Shown piece by piece: positions 8,597 through 17,414 of a stretch of 64,000 nt of DNA (position 1 is the first letter of the stretch; the number at the start of each line of letters is the position of its first letter). The stretch lies in assembly GCF_000802965.1 (NCBI RefSeq), contig NZ_JSAK01000001.1:124001-188000 (forward strand), given 5' to 3'. The DNA is from Pseudomonas fluorescens. GTDB lineage: Bacteria > Pseudomonadota > Gammaproteobacteria > Pseudomonadales > Pseudomonadaceae. Made by a program: the position numbers and the translations under genes. Below the pieces are notes generated by a model, which was not told the origin of the DNA, made no database searches, and saw only the letters and a list, made by a program, of their open reading frames with translations.

Positions 8597-9193
8597 TCAG
8601 TCCTCGGTTTTCGGCGTTGTGGTATCGGCGTCGTGCAGATGGCGGGACAGGTAGATGCCCTGGCCGACCAGGAACAGCAAAGTCATGCCCAGGCTGCCGA
8701 AGACCTTGAAGTCGACCCAGTAGCTCTGGAAAGTGAACGCGACGAACAGATTGGCGGCGCCGCAAAACAGGAAAAACGCGATCCAGGCGATGTTCAGGCG
8801 CGTCCATACAGCATCAGGCAGCGTCAGTGCGTGGCCCATGATGCGTTTGATCAGCAGTTGTTCACCAATGAAATGACTGCCAATGAACGCCAGTGCGAAC
8901 AGCCAGTTCACCACCGGGGCTTTCCATTTCAGGAAGGTTTCGCTATGGAAGGCCAGAGTCAGGCTGCCGAAGACCAGGCAGGCGATGAGGGTCAGCCACT
9001 GGCTCTTCTCCAGCTTGCGCTGTTTGATGAACAGCGTGCCGTAGACCACCAGGGAGCTGATGATCAGCATCGCGGTGGCGCTGTAAATACCGCCTACAGT
9101 TACCTCGTGGCCGGCGATGTCGACGACCCGTGGATCGATTTTGAAGACGATGAAAAACAGCAGGAGCGGGATGAAATCGATGAATTGTTTCAC
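8597..9193 (-). CDS. yciB: Inner-membrane septation protein A (YciB/IspZ)
   Basis: 198 residues from a GTG start at 9193, selected because family members begin (M)[15 protein letters not shown]; the longer form from 9232 would add 13 non-family residues. Five hydrophobic segments and the conserved [19 protein letters not shown] and [19 protein letters not shown] blocks mark the family. YciB affects cell-envelope synthesis and septation in enterics; its mechanism is not known. It reads divergently from rnm and is translated with yciI. Confidence 0.92.
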   Translation of the reverse strand: MKQFIDFIPLLLFFIVFKIDPRVVDIAGHEVTVGGIYSATAMLIISSLVVYGTLFIKQRKLEKSQWLTLIACLVFGSLTLAFHSETFLKWKAPVVNWLFALAFIGSHFIGEQLLIKRIMGHALTLPDAVWTRLNIAWIAFFLFCGAANLFVAFTFQSYWVDFKVFGSLGMTLLFLVGQGIYLSRHLHDADTTTPKTED

Positions 9194-9280
9194 AGTGGCA
9201 GCCAGAAGCAGGATGTGGCGGCATAATAACAAACATATGGGCGCGCGATAGCGCCAGCTGATTTGAGGTTACAAAGCCCT

Positions 9281-10144
9281 GTGAATGTTGATTTGCACTG
9301 CCATAGCACGGCCTCCGATGGCGCCCTGGCGCCTGCGGTTCTAGTCACGCGTGCGTTCGAGAACGGCGTGCGAGTCCTGGCGTTGACCGATCACGACACC
9401 CTTGAAGGCCTCGAAGAGGCGCGCAGCACGGCGAATTCGCTGGGCATGCAACTGGTCAACGGTGTCGAGTTGTCCTGCACCTGGGGTGGCGCGACCATTC
9501 ACGTGCTGGGCTACGGTTTCGACGTCAACGCCCCACCGTTGGTCGAGGCGATTGCCAAATTGCACGAGGGACGCTGGCTGCGCTCCGAAGAAATCGGCCG
9601 CAAACTGGCGCTGAAAGGCATGCCCGGCGCGCTGGAAGGCGCCCGGGAAATCCAGAAGGAACTGGGCGACAGCGGCAACGCGCCGGCCCGTCCGCACTTC
9701 GCCGACTGGATGGTGCGCGAAGGTTTCGTCAAGGATCGCGCCGAAGCGTTCCGCAAATGGCTGGGTGCCGGCAAGCTGGGCGACGTCAAGCAACACTGGC
9801 CGACCCTGGAAGATACCGTCGAAACCCTGCGCGCGGCCAAGGCCTGGGTCAGTCTGGCCCACCCTTGGCACTATGAATTCACCCGAAGCAAACGTCGGCG
9901 CCTGATTGCCGACTATATTCAAGCAGGGGGCCACGCAATCGAGGTGGTCAATGGCTTTCAGCCTGCCGAGCAAGTGGGCAGCCTGGCCATTCTGGCCCGC
10001 GAGTTCGGTCTGCTGGTCAGCGCCGGCAGTGATTTTCATGGCCCTGGAGGCTGGTCTGAGATCGGTGAGTACCGCCCGATTCCGGAGGATCTGCCACCCC
10101 TGTGGTGTCGATTCAAACATGACCCAATTATTGCCGCCGTCTGA
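9281..10144 (+). CDS. rnm: PHP-domain 5'-3' exoribonuclease, RNase AM (YciV/TrpH)
   Basis: 287 residues with PHP metal motifs DLHCHSTASDGAL near the N-terminus, LTDHDT, GVELSC, and LAHPWHY and SAGSDFHGPG towards the C-terminus. E. coli RNase AM trims the 5' ends of 5S, 16S and 23S rRNA and degrades 3',5'-bisphosphonucleotides. I start at the GTG at 9281 because the family starts at this Asp-Leu-His block; a TTG at 9263 would add six residues. First gene of a five-gene plus-strand run; its 3' end abuts yciO. Confidence 0.88.
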   Translation: MNVDLHCHSTASDGALAPAVLVTRAFENGVRVLALTDHDTLEGLEEARSTANSLGMQLVNGVELSCTWGGATIHVLGYGFDVNAPPLVEAIAKLHEGRWLRSEEIGRKLALKGMPGALEGAREIQKELGDSGNAPARPHFADWMVREGFVKDRAEAFRKWLGAGKLGDVKQHWPTLEDTVETLRAAKAWVSLAHPWHYEFTRSKRRRLIADYIQAGGHAIEVVNGFQPAEQVGSLAILAREFGLLVSAGSDFHGPGGWSEIGEYRPIPEDLPPLWCRFKHDPIIAAV

Positions 10145-10157
10145 ACAGGTAGAGAAT

Positions 10158-10787
10158 GTGAGTCAATTTTTCCAGATTCATCCGGAAAACCCGCAAGCGC
10201 GCCTGATCAAACAGGCTGTCGAAATCATCCGCAACGGCGGGGTGGTGATTTATCCCACAGACTCGTCCTACGCCATTGGTTGCCAGATCGGCGACAAGAA
10301 CGCCGTGGAGCGCGTGCGCCGTTTGCGCGGGCTGGATGACAAGCACAACTTCGCGCTGATTTGCAGCGACCTGTCGCAACTGGGGCTTTTCGCCAAGATC
10401 GACACCGGTCTGTTCCGCTTGCTCAAGGCGCACTTGCCTGGGCCGTACACCTTTATTCTCAACGCCACCCGCGAAGTCCCGCGGCTGTTGTTGCACCCGA
10501 AAAAACGCACCATCGGCCTGCGGGTGCCCAGCCATCCAATTGCCCTGGCCTTATTGGAAGAGCTCGGCGAACCGCTGATGAGCGTGACCCTGATTTTGCC
10601 CGGCGATACTGATCCGTTGACCGATCCCTATGAAATGCGCCAGTTGCTCGAGCATCAAGTCGACCTGATCATCGACGGCGGTTTCGGCGGGATCAAGGCG
10701 TCTACCGTGATCAACCTCGCCGATGGCGAGCCGGAAGTGATTCGCGTCGGTTGCGGCGACCCCACGCCGTTCATGGCCGAGGCCTAG
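10158..10787 (+). CDS. yciO: YciO/Sua5/YrdC family protein
   Basis: 209 residues from a GTG (10158), the site where the family block SQFFQIHPENPQ begins; an ATG at 10120 inside rnm would lengthen it by 13 residues. The YrdC fold is shown by GGVVIYPTDSSYAIGC, LPGPYTFIL, KKRTIGLRVPSH and the C-terminal ASTVINLADGEPEVIRVG. Relatives bind double-stranded RNA and TsaC/Sua5 members make threonylcarbamoyl-adenylate, but YciO-type proteins are paralogues with weak or different activity. The rnm-yciO-scpA-scpB-rluB order is usual in Pseudomonas. Confidence 0.88.
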   Translation: MSQFFQIHPENPQARLIKQAVEIIRNGGVVIYPTDSSYAIGCQIGDKNAVERVRRLRGLDDKHNFALICSDLSQLGLFAKIDTGLFRLLKAHLPGPYTFILNATREVPRLLLHPKKRTIGLRVPSHPIALALLEELGEPLMSVTLILPGDTDPLTDPYEMRQLLEHQVDLIIDGGFGGIKASTVINLADGEPEVIRVGCGDPTPFMAEA

Positions 10788-11606
10788 ATGTCCGCAGTCG
10801 AACCCGTCGACAGTCAGGCCGGAGCCCAGCAAGAGCTGCCCTTCGCCATGGTCTATGGCCAGGCGGTTCTGGAAATGCCGCTGGACTTGTACATCCCGCC
10901 GGATGCGCTGGAGGTGTTTCTCGAAGCCTTCGAAGGCCCGCTCGACCTGCTGCTGTACCTGATCCGCAAACAGAACATCAACATCCTCGACATCCCGGTG
11001 GCGGAAATCACCCGCCAGTACATGGGCTACGTCGAGTTGATGCAGTCGGTGCGCCTGGAACTGGCCGCCGAGTACCTGGTGATGGCCGCGATGCTGGCCG
11101 AGATCAAGTCACGGATGCTGTTGCCGCGCGCCGAAACCGTCGAAGACGAAGAAGACGACCCGCGCGCCGAACTGATCCGCCGCTTGCAGGAATACGAGCG
11201 CTTCAAGGCGGCCGCCGAAGGCATCGACGGCCTGAGCCGTGTCGGTCGTGACGTGGTGGTGCCCAAGCTCGATGCCCCGGAAGCGCGTGCGCGCAAGCTG
11301 TTGCCGGACGTGCGTCTGTCCGAGTTGCTGTTGTCCATGGCCGAGGTGCTGCGCCGTGGCGACATGTTCGAAAGCCACCAGGTCAGCCGCGAGGCGCTGT
11401 CCACCCGCGAGCGCATGAGTGATGTGCTGGAACGGCTCAAGGGCGGCGGATTCGTGCCGTTTGTCGAGCTGTTCACCGCTGAAGAAGGGCGCCTGGGGGT
11501 GGTGGTGACCTTCATGGCCATCCTCGAACTGGTCAAGGAATCTTTGGTCGAGCTGGTGCAGAATGAGCCGTTCGCGGCGATCCACGTGCGAGCCCGAGCC
11601 GAATAA
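10788..11606 (+). CDS. scpA: Segregation and condensation protein A
   Basis: 272 residues. The N-terminal block FLEAFEGPLDLLLYLIRKQNINILDIPVAEITRQY interacts with the Smc neck, and the C-terminal winged helix (LGVVVTFMAILELVKESLVELVQ) binds the Smc head. ScpA is the kleisin of the bacterial condensin Smc-ScpAB, which compacts and separates newly replicated chromosomes. Its ATG follows the yciO stop TAG with no gap, indicating translational coupling. Confidence 0.95.
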   Translation: MSAVEPVDSQAGAQQELPFAMVYGQAVLEMPLDLYIPPDALEVFLEAFEGPLDLLLYLIRKQNINILDIPVAEITRQYMGYVELMQSVRLELAAEYLVMAAMLAEIKSRMLLPRAETVEDEEDDPRAELIRRLQEYERFKAAAEGIDGLSRVGRDVVVPKLDAPEARARKLLPDVRLSELLLSMAEVLRRGDMFESHQVSREALSTRERMSDVLERLKGGGFVPFVELFTAEEGRLGVVVTFMAILELVKESLVELVQNEPFAAIHVRARAE

Positions 11607-11617
11607 CGAGTCGAATC

Positions 11618-12589
11618 ATGAACCTGAGTGAACCCCGCGAGCTGGCACCTTTGCTCGAAGCCTTTCTGTTGGCCTCGGGAAAACCGCAATCCCTGGAGCG
11701 CCTGTATGAACTCTTCGAAGAGGGCGAACGGCCCGAGCCGCCGGTTTTCAAGAAAGCACTGACGATTCTCGCCAAGTCCTGCGATGGCCGCGCCTTCGAA
11801 CTCAAGGAGGTTGCCTCGGGCTATCGCCTGCAAATCCGCGAAAAGTTTTCGCCGTGGGTCGGTCGTTTGTGGGAAGAGCGCCCGCAACGTTATTCCCGCG
11901 CAATGCTCGAAACCATCGCCCTGATCGCCTATCGCCAGCCGATCACCCGGGGCGAGATCGAGGACGTGCGGGGCGTGGCGGTCAACAGTCAGATCGTCAA
12001 AACGCTGATGGAGCGCGAGTGGATCCGCATCGTCGGTTACCGCGACGTGCCGGGCAAGCCGGCGATGTTCGCCACCACCAAGGCGTTTCTCGATCACTTC
12101 AACCTGAAAAACCTCGACGATCTGCCGCCACTGGCCGAACTGCGCGAACTGGAGCCCGATCCGGTACTCGATTTCGACGACGCGCCGGTGCCACCAGGCT
12201 TGCAAGAACTGGCGGACGCCAGCGCCGAGCCGGAAGAACCCAAGGAAGAGACCAGTTTCCATACGCTGTTGCTGGAACTGGACACCATGGAGGAGGGGCT
12301 CAAGACTGACTTCGATGACTTGTTGCGCGATGGTGAGGCGTCCGAGCCTGATGCGGAATTCGCTGACGTTCAGCCGGAGACCGAAGTCGTGCAGATCGAA
12401 GCGGAGTCTGAGCCAGAAATCGAACCTGAGCAGGAAGACGACATCCTCGGCGTTGCCGAAGCGCGCGAAAAACTCCTCGCTGCCGTCGCTGCCCTGGAAC
12501 ATCCGAAACCCGAGCTCAGTGACGAAGAAGCCGAAGCGCTGGCCCTGGCCGAAGCCATCGAAGCCGAACGCCGCGAGTTCGAAGACTGA
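11618..12589 (+). CDS. scpB: Segregation and condensation protein B with long acidic tail
   Basis: 323 residues. The first ~190 are the two winged-helix units of ScpB (SRAMLETIALIAYRQPITRGEIEDVRGVAVN is diagnostic). The remaining ~130 form a Glu/Asp-rich, probably disordered tail, so the protein is much longer than the ~190-residue Gram-positive ScpB. ScpB dimers clamp ScpA in the Smc complex. The gene starts 11 bases after scpA. Its last nine codons (AERREFED plus stop) lie inside a tandemly duplicated 178-bp unit, and a non-functional second copy follows at 12741-12767. Confidence 0.93.
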   Translation: MNLSEPRELAPLLEAFLLASGKPQSLERLYELFEEGERPEPPVFKKALTILAKSCDGRAFELKEVASGYRLQIREKFSPWVGRLWEERPQRYSRAMLETIALIAYRQPITRGEIEDVRGVAVNSQIVKTLMEREWIRIVGYRDVPGKPAMFATTKAFLDHFNLKNLDDLPPLAELRELEPDPVLDFDDAPVPPGLQELADASAEPEEPKEETSFHTLLLELDTMEEGLKTDFDDLLRDGEASEPDAEFADVQPETEVVQIEAESEPEIEPEQEDDILGVAEAREKLLAAVAALEHPKPELSDEEAEALALAEAIEAERREFED

Positions 12590-12912
12590 CCTAGATCCCG
12601 TAGGAGCCGGCTTGCTGGCGATCGCATCACCGCGTTCACTCAGATACACCGCGTTGACCGCATCGCTAGCAAGCCAGCTCCTACAGAAGGCCTACAGCGT
12701 CCGCACCACCGATCGGCGGAAAAACCAGGATCGCCGGCAAGCCGAGCGCCGCGAGTTCGAAGACTGACCTGGATCCCGTAGGAGCCGGCTTGCTGGCGAT
12801 CGCATCACCGCGGTCACTCAGATACACCGCGTTGACCGCATCGCTAGCAAGCCAGCTCCTACAGAAGGTCGGCACCCCCGCTATCACCGGCCGGCGGAAA
12901 AGCCAATAACCT
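12563..12912. repeat. 178-bp tandem duplication: scpB 3' end plus REP pair
   Basis: The block 12563-12690 recurs at 12741-12868 with a shift of exactly 178 bases and only a few differences. Each copy holds the last scpB codons (AERREFED-stop), the ATCCCGTAGGAGCCGGCTTG arm and its partner CAAGCCAGCTCCTACAG. The linker 12691-12740 also resembles 12869-12912 (CGGCGGAAAA...CCA shared) but is more diverged, so the duplicated unit probably spans the whole 178 bases. The first copy ends the real gene; the second stop copy (12765-12767) lies in DNA with no start of its own. No other gene is seen in 12590-13029. Confidence 0.92.
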
Positions 12913-13029
12913 TGCATTCATCAGCTAGTCTCTGATGCGCGAACGCCCGCATGAGCGTATGATTCGCGACCCTTCGGCGATCCCTTCGCCCAAGTACCCA
13001 GTTTTCAGAACACACCGGGAGGTGCCCAG

Positions 13030-14250
13030 ATGAGTATCAAAGACCAGAAAGACGACCAGGAAATCGGCCCAGCAGGCGAAAAACTGCAGAAAGTCCTCGC
13101 CCGTATCGGCGTCGGCTCGCGCCGTGACGTGGAAGCCTGGATCAGTCACGGCCGCATCAAGGTCAACGGCAAAGACGCCACCCTTGGCCAGCGCGTCGAC
13201 ATGCACGACGCCATCACCATCGATGGCAAGGTGATCAAGCGCGAAGAGGCTGCCGAGTCGGTCCGCCGCGTGATCATGTACAACAAGCCCGATGGCGAGA
13301 TTTGCACCCGTGTTGACCCGGAAGGTCGTCCGACCGTGTTCGACAAGATGCCGAAGCCGAAAGAAGGCCGCTGGATCAACATCGGTCGCCTCGACATCAA
13401 CACCACCGGTCTGCTGATGTTCACCACCGACGGTGAGCTGGCCAACCGCCTGATGCACCCTTCCTACGAAATGGACCGTGAATACGCGGTACGTGTGCGT
13501 GGCGAAGTCGATGACGAGATGATCGAGCGCCTGAAGGCTGGTGTTGTCCTTGAAGACGGCCCGGCCAAGTTCACCGACATCAAGCAGGCACCGGGTGGCG
13601 AAGGTTTCAACCACTGGTACCACTGCGTGGTGATGGAAGGTCGCAACCGCGAAGTTCGTCGTCTGTGGGAATCCCAGGGCCTGGTGGTCAGCCGTCTGAA
13701 GCGCGTGCGTTTCGGTCCGGTGTTCTTGAACTCCGACCTGCCGATGGGCCGCTGGCGCGAAATGAGCCAGTACGAAGTCGACATCCTGAGTGCCGAGGTC
13801 GGCCTGACGCCGGTCGCGATGCCGCAGATGAACGCCAAGAGCAAAGACAAGCTTGACCGGATGCAGCGTAAATCGTCGCGGCCGATGGCCAAGACCGAGC
13901 GCGTGCGTACCCTGCGTCCAGCCGCTGCTGCGCCGGGTGCACCCGCTGCTCCACGTGCAAGCCGCGAGCCGCATATCGAAGGCGAGCGTCCAGGCCGCAA
14001 ACCTGTTGCGCGTCAGGACGGTGAGCGCGGCCCGCGTACTCCGCGTCCGGCCAATGGACGTACCGAGCGTGGCGAAGGCCGCGGTACACCGGTAGCTGAT
14101 CGCCCAGCCGACACCAAGCGCCCGGCCAAGCCTGCGCCGAAGCGTCCGGGGATCAAACTGGTCGAGGGTGACAAGCCGTCGGGCAAGCGCCGCGGCGCAC
14201 CGGCCGGCTCCGGTCAGCGTCCAGGCTTTGGCCGTCGCAAGCCTGAGTAA
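13030..14250 (+). CDS. rluB: 23S rRNA pseudouridine(2605) synthase RluB
   Basis: 406 residues: an S4 RNA-binding domain at ~16-65 (LQKVLARIGVGSRRDVEAWI), then the RsuA-type catalytic domain with nucleophile Asp122 in GRLDINTTGLLMFTTDGEL, and a basic low-complexity tail from ~275 rich in Arg/Pro/Lys/Gly. RluB converts U2605 of 23S rRNA to pseudouridine. The GGGAGGTG ribosome site precedes the ATG. Last gene of the scpAB run, but about 440 bases of repeats separate it from scpB, so it may have its own promoter. Confidence 0.95.
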   Translation: MSIKDQKDDQEIGPAGEKLQKVLARIGVGSRRDVEAWISHGRIKVNGKDATLGQRVDMHDAITIDGKVIKREEAAESVRRVIMYNKPDGEICTRVDPEGRPTVFDKMPKPKEGRWINIGRLDINTTGLLMFTTDGELANRLMHPSYEMDREYAVRVRGEVDDEMIERLKAGVVLEDGPAKFTDIKQAPGGEGFNHWYHCVVMEGRNREVRRLWESQGLVVSRLKRVRFGPVFLNSDLPMGRWREMSQYEVDILSAEVGLTPVAMPQMNAKSKDKLDRMQRKSSRPMAKTERVRTLRPAAAAPGAPAAPRASREPHIEGERPGRKPVARQDGERGPRTPRPANGRTERGEGRGTPVADRPADTKRPAKPAPKRPGIKLVEGDKPSGKRRGAPAGSGQRPGFGRRKPE

Positions 14251-14302
14251 GCGGTAAGCTGCAAACAAGGTTGGCATTTTTTGGGGGGGGGGGGCACGCG
14301 CG

Positions 14303-14346
14303 CCACAGCATTGCGTTGAGCGTGAGCTCAACCAGTTTTGCTGTGG
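14303..14346. other. Large perfect-arm hairpin after a 12-G tract
   Basis: Outer arms CCACAGCA (14303-14310) and TGCTGTGG (14339-14346), inner arms TTGAGC (14316-14321) and GCTCAA (14326-14331) with a GTGA loop. It follows ATTTTTT plus twelve consecutive G (14283-14294) just beyond rluB and abuts the intron-like segment. It could be a terminator-like insertion target of a class C-type group II intron, or part of the mobile remnant. Confidence 0.6.
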
Positions 14347-14475
14347 TGGCCACGCTGGTGACCAGGAGGTGAAAGTCCTCTACACCCCCCCGCAAGGGGA
14401 AGTGTTAGCCGGAGCAAGGGTGTCGCGGGCGACCGCGGATCTGCAGGATGTCCGAGGCAAATGTATGGTCAGCCC
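14343..14475 (+). mobile_element. Group II intron 5' fragment (domain I remnant)
   Basis: The stretch starting about GTGGCCACGCTGGTGACC and containing AGGAGGTGAAAGTCCTCTAC, then GAAGTGTTAGCCGGAGCAAGG, GTGTCGCGGGCGACCGCGG and GTCCGAGGCAAATGTATGG, matches from memory the conserved 5' end (domain I) of proteobacterial group II introns. No reverse transcriptase/maturase gene and no domain V-like 3' end follow, so it is a truncated, immobile remnant. The start coordinate is estimated from the GTG-type 5' boundary; the right end is where I stop recognising intron sequence. Confidence 0.6.
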
Positions 14476-15019
14476 ATCTTCTGCAACCATGGACGATGAG
14501 CGCAAGAGCATGCTTGCGCTAATGTATCCGGGATCATGTTGGGCAGTTGCGCTTCCCCGCCCTTGAAGACTTTCCCGATGTCTCGGGCCGGGCTAACCAT
14601 CTCATTAATGCTGGCCTGACGAACAGGAAGAGGATTAGGCGGCGTCTAGATACTAATCCTCGCGAAATGAGCTTTACCGCGTGTACCTGGCCGAGCTTCC
14701 TGCCTTAGTCACGGCACTGGGTCCTGCCTCATCGACGAGAAGAATGTAGTTATCCCCGCCCCATCAGGCTTAAATCCCCGAAATATCCGATCAGAAATAA
14801 AAGTGGCAGCTTAACTGATTGGAGTTATCCAACTGGACGCCTTTTTTATATGTGGATTTAAGAGCCGGCGCGGGAGCAAGGGCTGTTCATTACATCGAGT
14901 TCATGCTAAAAATCCGATGTTTGCCAATCCGACTGTAGCGTTCGCGCAACAAGGGGGCATTACCGCGCCCCTCCATATGGATTGAGCGTTTTTATAGTCA
15001 TTTGCAGGTAAGGTTTTCC
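14476..15019. other. Non-coding 0.54-kb stretch, probably degenerate mobile DNA
   Basis: No reading frame with coding character is seen on either strand. Composition becomes more AT-rich towards 15000, and fragments look like broken sequence of unknown origin. A promoter for rfbF must lie near its right end (TATAGT at about 14993 is a possible -10), but no good -35 is visible. Confidence 0.5.
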
Positions 15020-15790
15020 ATGAAGGCGGTAATTCTGGCGGGTGGGCTGGGCACGCGTATTTCTGAAGAGTCTCATCTGCGCCCCAAGCCAATGATCGAA
15101 ATTGGTGGAAAACCGATTCTCTGGCATATCATGAAGCTCTACTCTTCTTACGGAATTAATGATTTCGTGATTTGCTGTGGCTACAAGGGCTATGTGATCA
15201 AGGAGTACTTCGCCAACTACTTCTTACATATGTCCGATGTTACCTTCGATATGTCCAATAACACCATGGAAGTTCATCAACGCTACGTCGAGCCGTGGCG
15301 TGTGACACTGGTAAATACGGGTGAAGATACCTTGACCGGGGGGCGCCTGAAGCGCGTCCGCGAGCACTTGGACAATGAGCCGTTCTGTTTTACCTATGGT
15401 GACGGTGTGTCGGATGTGAATATCCGCGAATTGATCGATTTTCACGATGCGCATGGCAAGCTTGCTACGGTCACTGCTATTCAGCCACCGGGAAGGTACG
15501 GCGCTTTGAATATGCAAGGCAGTCAGGTTAACAGCTTCCAGGAAAAACCGGCCGGTGATGGCGCGTGGATCAATGGCGGTTACTTTGTACTTGATCCGTC
15601 GGTCATTGATTACATTACTGACGATCAATCCAGCTGGGAAGCCGAGCCGCTGATGCAATTGGCTGTTGAGGGTAATCTCATGGCTTATCAGCACAGTGGT
15701 TTTTGGCAGGCGATGGATACTTTGCGGGACAAAAATCATCTCGAAGATTTGTGGAGCAAGGGTAATGCGCCCTGGAAGCGGTGGGCATGA
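15020..15790 (+). CDS. rfbF: Glucose-1-phosphate cytidylyltransferase
   Basis: 256 residues beginning [19 protein letters not shown] with the nucleotide-binding [19 protein letters not shown], then [10 protein letters not shown] (metal site) and GGYFVLDP. This is the full-length RfbF/DdhA family, which makes CDP-glucose from CTP and glucose-1-phosphate. Start set by AGGTAAGG seven bases upstream. It opens a ten-gene run in which most genes overlap by 4-14 bases; its stop overlaps the rfbG start (ATGA). Confidence 0.95.
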   Translation: MKAVILAGGLGTRISEESHLRPKPMIEIGGKPILWHIMKLYSSYGINDFVICCGYKGYVIKEYFANYFLHMSDVTFDMSNNTMEVHQRYVEPWRVTLVNTGEDTLTGGRLKRVREHLDNEPFCFTYGDGVSDVNIRELIDFHDAHGKLATVTAIQPPGRYGALNMQGSQVNSFQEKPAGDGAWINGGYFVLDPSVIDYITDDQSSWEAEPLMQLAVEGNLMAYQHSGFWQAMDTLRDKNHLEDLWSKGNAPWKRWA

Positions 15791-16866
15791 GACAGTTCGG
15801 CGATCTCTATCGGGGCCGCAAGGTCTTGCTCACCGGGCATACGGGTTTTAAGGGCAGTTGGTTGGCGACCTGGCTCTGCGAACTCGGAGCGCAAGTGACC
15901 GGTCTGGGTCTGGCGCCTGAAAGTGATCCGGCTCACTGGGATCTGCTGAACAACCTATCGATTGATTTACGCGGTGACATTCGCGATTCGGCGGTGGTTC
16001 GGGATGCATTCGAGCAAGCGCAGCCGGAAATCGTTTTTCACCTTGCGGCCCAGGCGCTGGTGCGTCGTTCCTACCGCGATCCGCTGGAAAGCTGGTCGAC
16101 CAATGTGATGGGCACTGCCAATGTGCTTGAGGCCTGCAGGCTAACGCCTAGTGTGCGGGCGGTAGTCGTCGTCACGACGGACAAGGTATACGCCAACAAT
16201 GAGTGGTCTTGGGGGTATCGTGAAAATGACCGCCTCGGCGGCCATGACCCCTACAGTGCTTCCAAAGCAGCCAGCGAACTGGTTGTCGACAGCTATCGAA
16301 AGGCTTTCTGGGGCAGTGATGGTGCACCGCTGGTCGCCTCGGCACGTGCCGGTAATGTCATTGGTGGTGGCGACTGGTCCGAAGATCGTCTGATCTCTGA
16401 CCTTGTCAGGGCCGTTCACGCCGGCGAGTCCCTGGAAATCCGTTCTCCCCAATCGACCCGACCTTGGCAGCATGTACTTGAATGCCTGTCCGGTTATCTT
16501 TTGCTTGGGCAGCATCTTCTGACACTCAATAAGGCTGCTGCGGTGGGATGGAACTTTGGTCCCGCGCCCCACGACAACCGTACGGTTGCAGAGGTATTAA
16601 CAGTACTGCAGAAATATTGGCCCGAACTCGCCTGGCATACCACATCGGCTCCGCAGCCACACGAAGCCAACCTGCTGTACCTCGACTGTGCACAGGCGAA
16701 AGCTCGTCTGGGTTGGCAGCCGGTCTGGAGCCTGGAGCAAAGCCTGGAAATGACGGCTGACTGGTACCGTCACCAATCCTCCACAGGTCAGGCGATCACC
16801 CGTGAACAACTGGCGAGGTATATCGACGCAGCAGCACAAGCTGGCTGTGTCTGGATTGGCTCATGA
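15787..16866 (+). CDS. rfbG: CDP-glucose 4,6-dehydratase
   Basis: 359 residues, extended SDR fold: NAD-binding [17 protein letters not shown] (Gly-rich loop), [31 protein letters not shown] and catalytic Tyr156-x3-Lys160 in [13 protein letters not shown]; the Trp-rich W...WGY segment is typical of RfbG/DdhB. It converts CDP-glucose to CDP-4-keto-6-deoxyglucose, the branch point for CDP-dideoxy and branched sugars. ATG at 15787 overlaps the rfbF stop; GTG at 15781 is a possible alternative. No ddhC (3-dehydrase) follows, so a 3-deoxy sugar is not indicated. Confidence 0.95.
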   Translation: MRQFGDLYRGRKVLLTGHTGFKGSWLATWLCELGAQVTGLGLAPESDPAHWDLLNNLSIDLRGDIRDSAVVRDAFEQAQPEIVFHLAAQALVRRSYRDPLESWSTNVMGTANVLEACRLTPSVRAVVVVTTDKVYANNEWSWGYRENDRLGGHDPYSASKAASELVVDSYRKAFWGSDGAPLVASARAGNVIGGGDWSEDRLISDLVRAVHAGESLEIRSPQSTRPWQHVLECLSGYLLLGQHLLTLNKAAAVGWNFGPAPHDNRTVAEVLTVLQKYWPELAWHTTSAPQPHEANLLYLDCAQAKARLGWQPVWSLEQSLEMTADWYRHQSSTGQAITREQLARYIDAAAQAGCVWIGS

Positions 16867-17414
16867 TTATCCGGCCTACAGCTATTAACGGAGTCCTGGT
16901 GGTTGAAGCCCAGCCTTACCAGGACCACCGTGGTGCTTTTAGTCGCTTGTTCTGCGAAAAAAGCCTGACTCAGGCTTTAGGTTCGCAACATATTGTACAG
17001 ATCAACCATTCTCGTACATCCACCGTGGGTGCCGTGCGAGGACTGCATTTTCAGCGTGCCCCTCATGCTGAGATGAAAATGGTCCGCTGCCTGAAAGGGC
17101 GCGTGTGGGATGTGGCCGTTGACCTGCGCGCAGGCTCCCCGACTTTTTTGCAGTGGCACGCTCAAGAACTGAGCCCGCAAGCCGATCATATGTTAGTGAT
17201 TCCTCAAGGCTGCGCGCACGGTTTTCAAGTGTTGGAAGCCGAGAGCGAACTGCTCTATCTGCACACCGCTTTCTACGAGCCGGCGGCCGAAGGGGCTGTT
17301 CGTTATGATGACCCTCGATTGGGAATCACCTGGCCATTGCCTGTCACCGATCTTTCCGAGCGCGACAAAAATCACGCTTTGTTATCTAACGAATTCGCTG
17401 GACTTCATGTATGA
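16863..17414 (+). CDS. RmlC-like NDP-4-keto-6-deoxyhexose 3,5- (or 3-) epimerase
   Basis: 183 residues of the dTDP-sugar isomerase cupin family: DHRGAFSRLFCEK, INHSRTSTVGAVRGLHFQ (catalytic His), MKMVRCLKGRVWDVAVDLR, VIPQGCAHGFQVLE and AVRYDDPRLGITWP. RmlC acts on dTDP-sugars, but next to rfbFG the substrate here should be CDP-4-keto-6-deoxyglucose. Whether it inverts C3, C5 or both cannot be told from sequence by eye. Starts inside the rfbG stop (ATGA), implying coupled translation. Confidence 0.9.
   Translation: MIIRPTAINGVLVVEAQPYQDHRGAFSRLFCEKSLTQALGSQHIVQINHSRTSTVGAVRGLHFQRAPHAEMKMVRCLKGRVWDVAVDLRAGSPTFLQWHAQELSPQADHMLVIPQGCAHGFQVLEAESELLYLHTAFYEPAAEGAVRYDDPRLGITWPLPVTDLSERDKNHALLSNEFAGLHV

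Noticed and set aside
12315-12767. Overlapping 150-codon frame that ends in a second QAERREFED-stop
   Set aside because: It runs out of frame through scpB and only enters the duplicated tail by chance; the duplicated codons have no start or ribosome site of their own.
13855-14250. Arg/Pro-rich C-terminal tail of RluB as a novel domain
   Set aside because: Basic low-complexity tails are common in Pseudomonas RluB and need no special explanation.
15020-15032. ops/JUMPstart-like GGCGGTA at the start of rfbF
   Set aside because: It is simply the coding sequence for MKAVI at the gene start; there is no upstream JUMPstart context.
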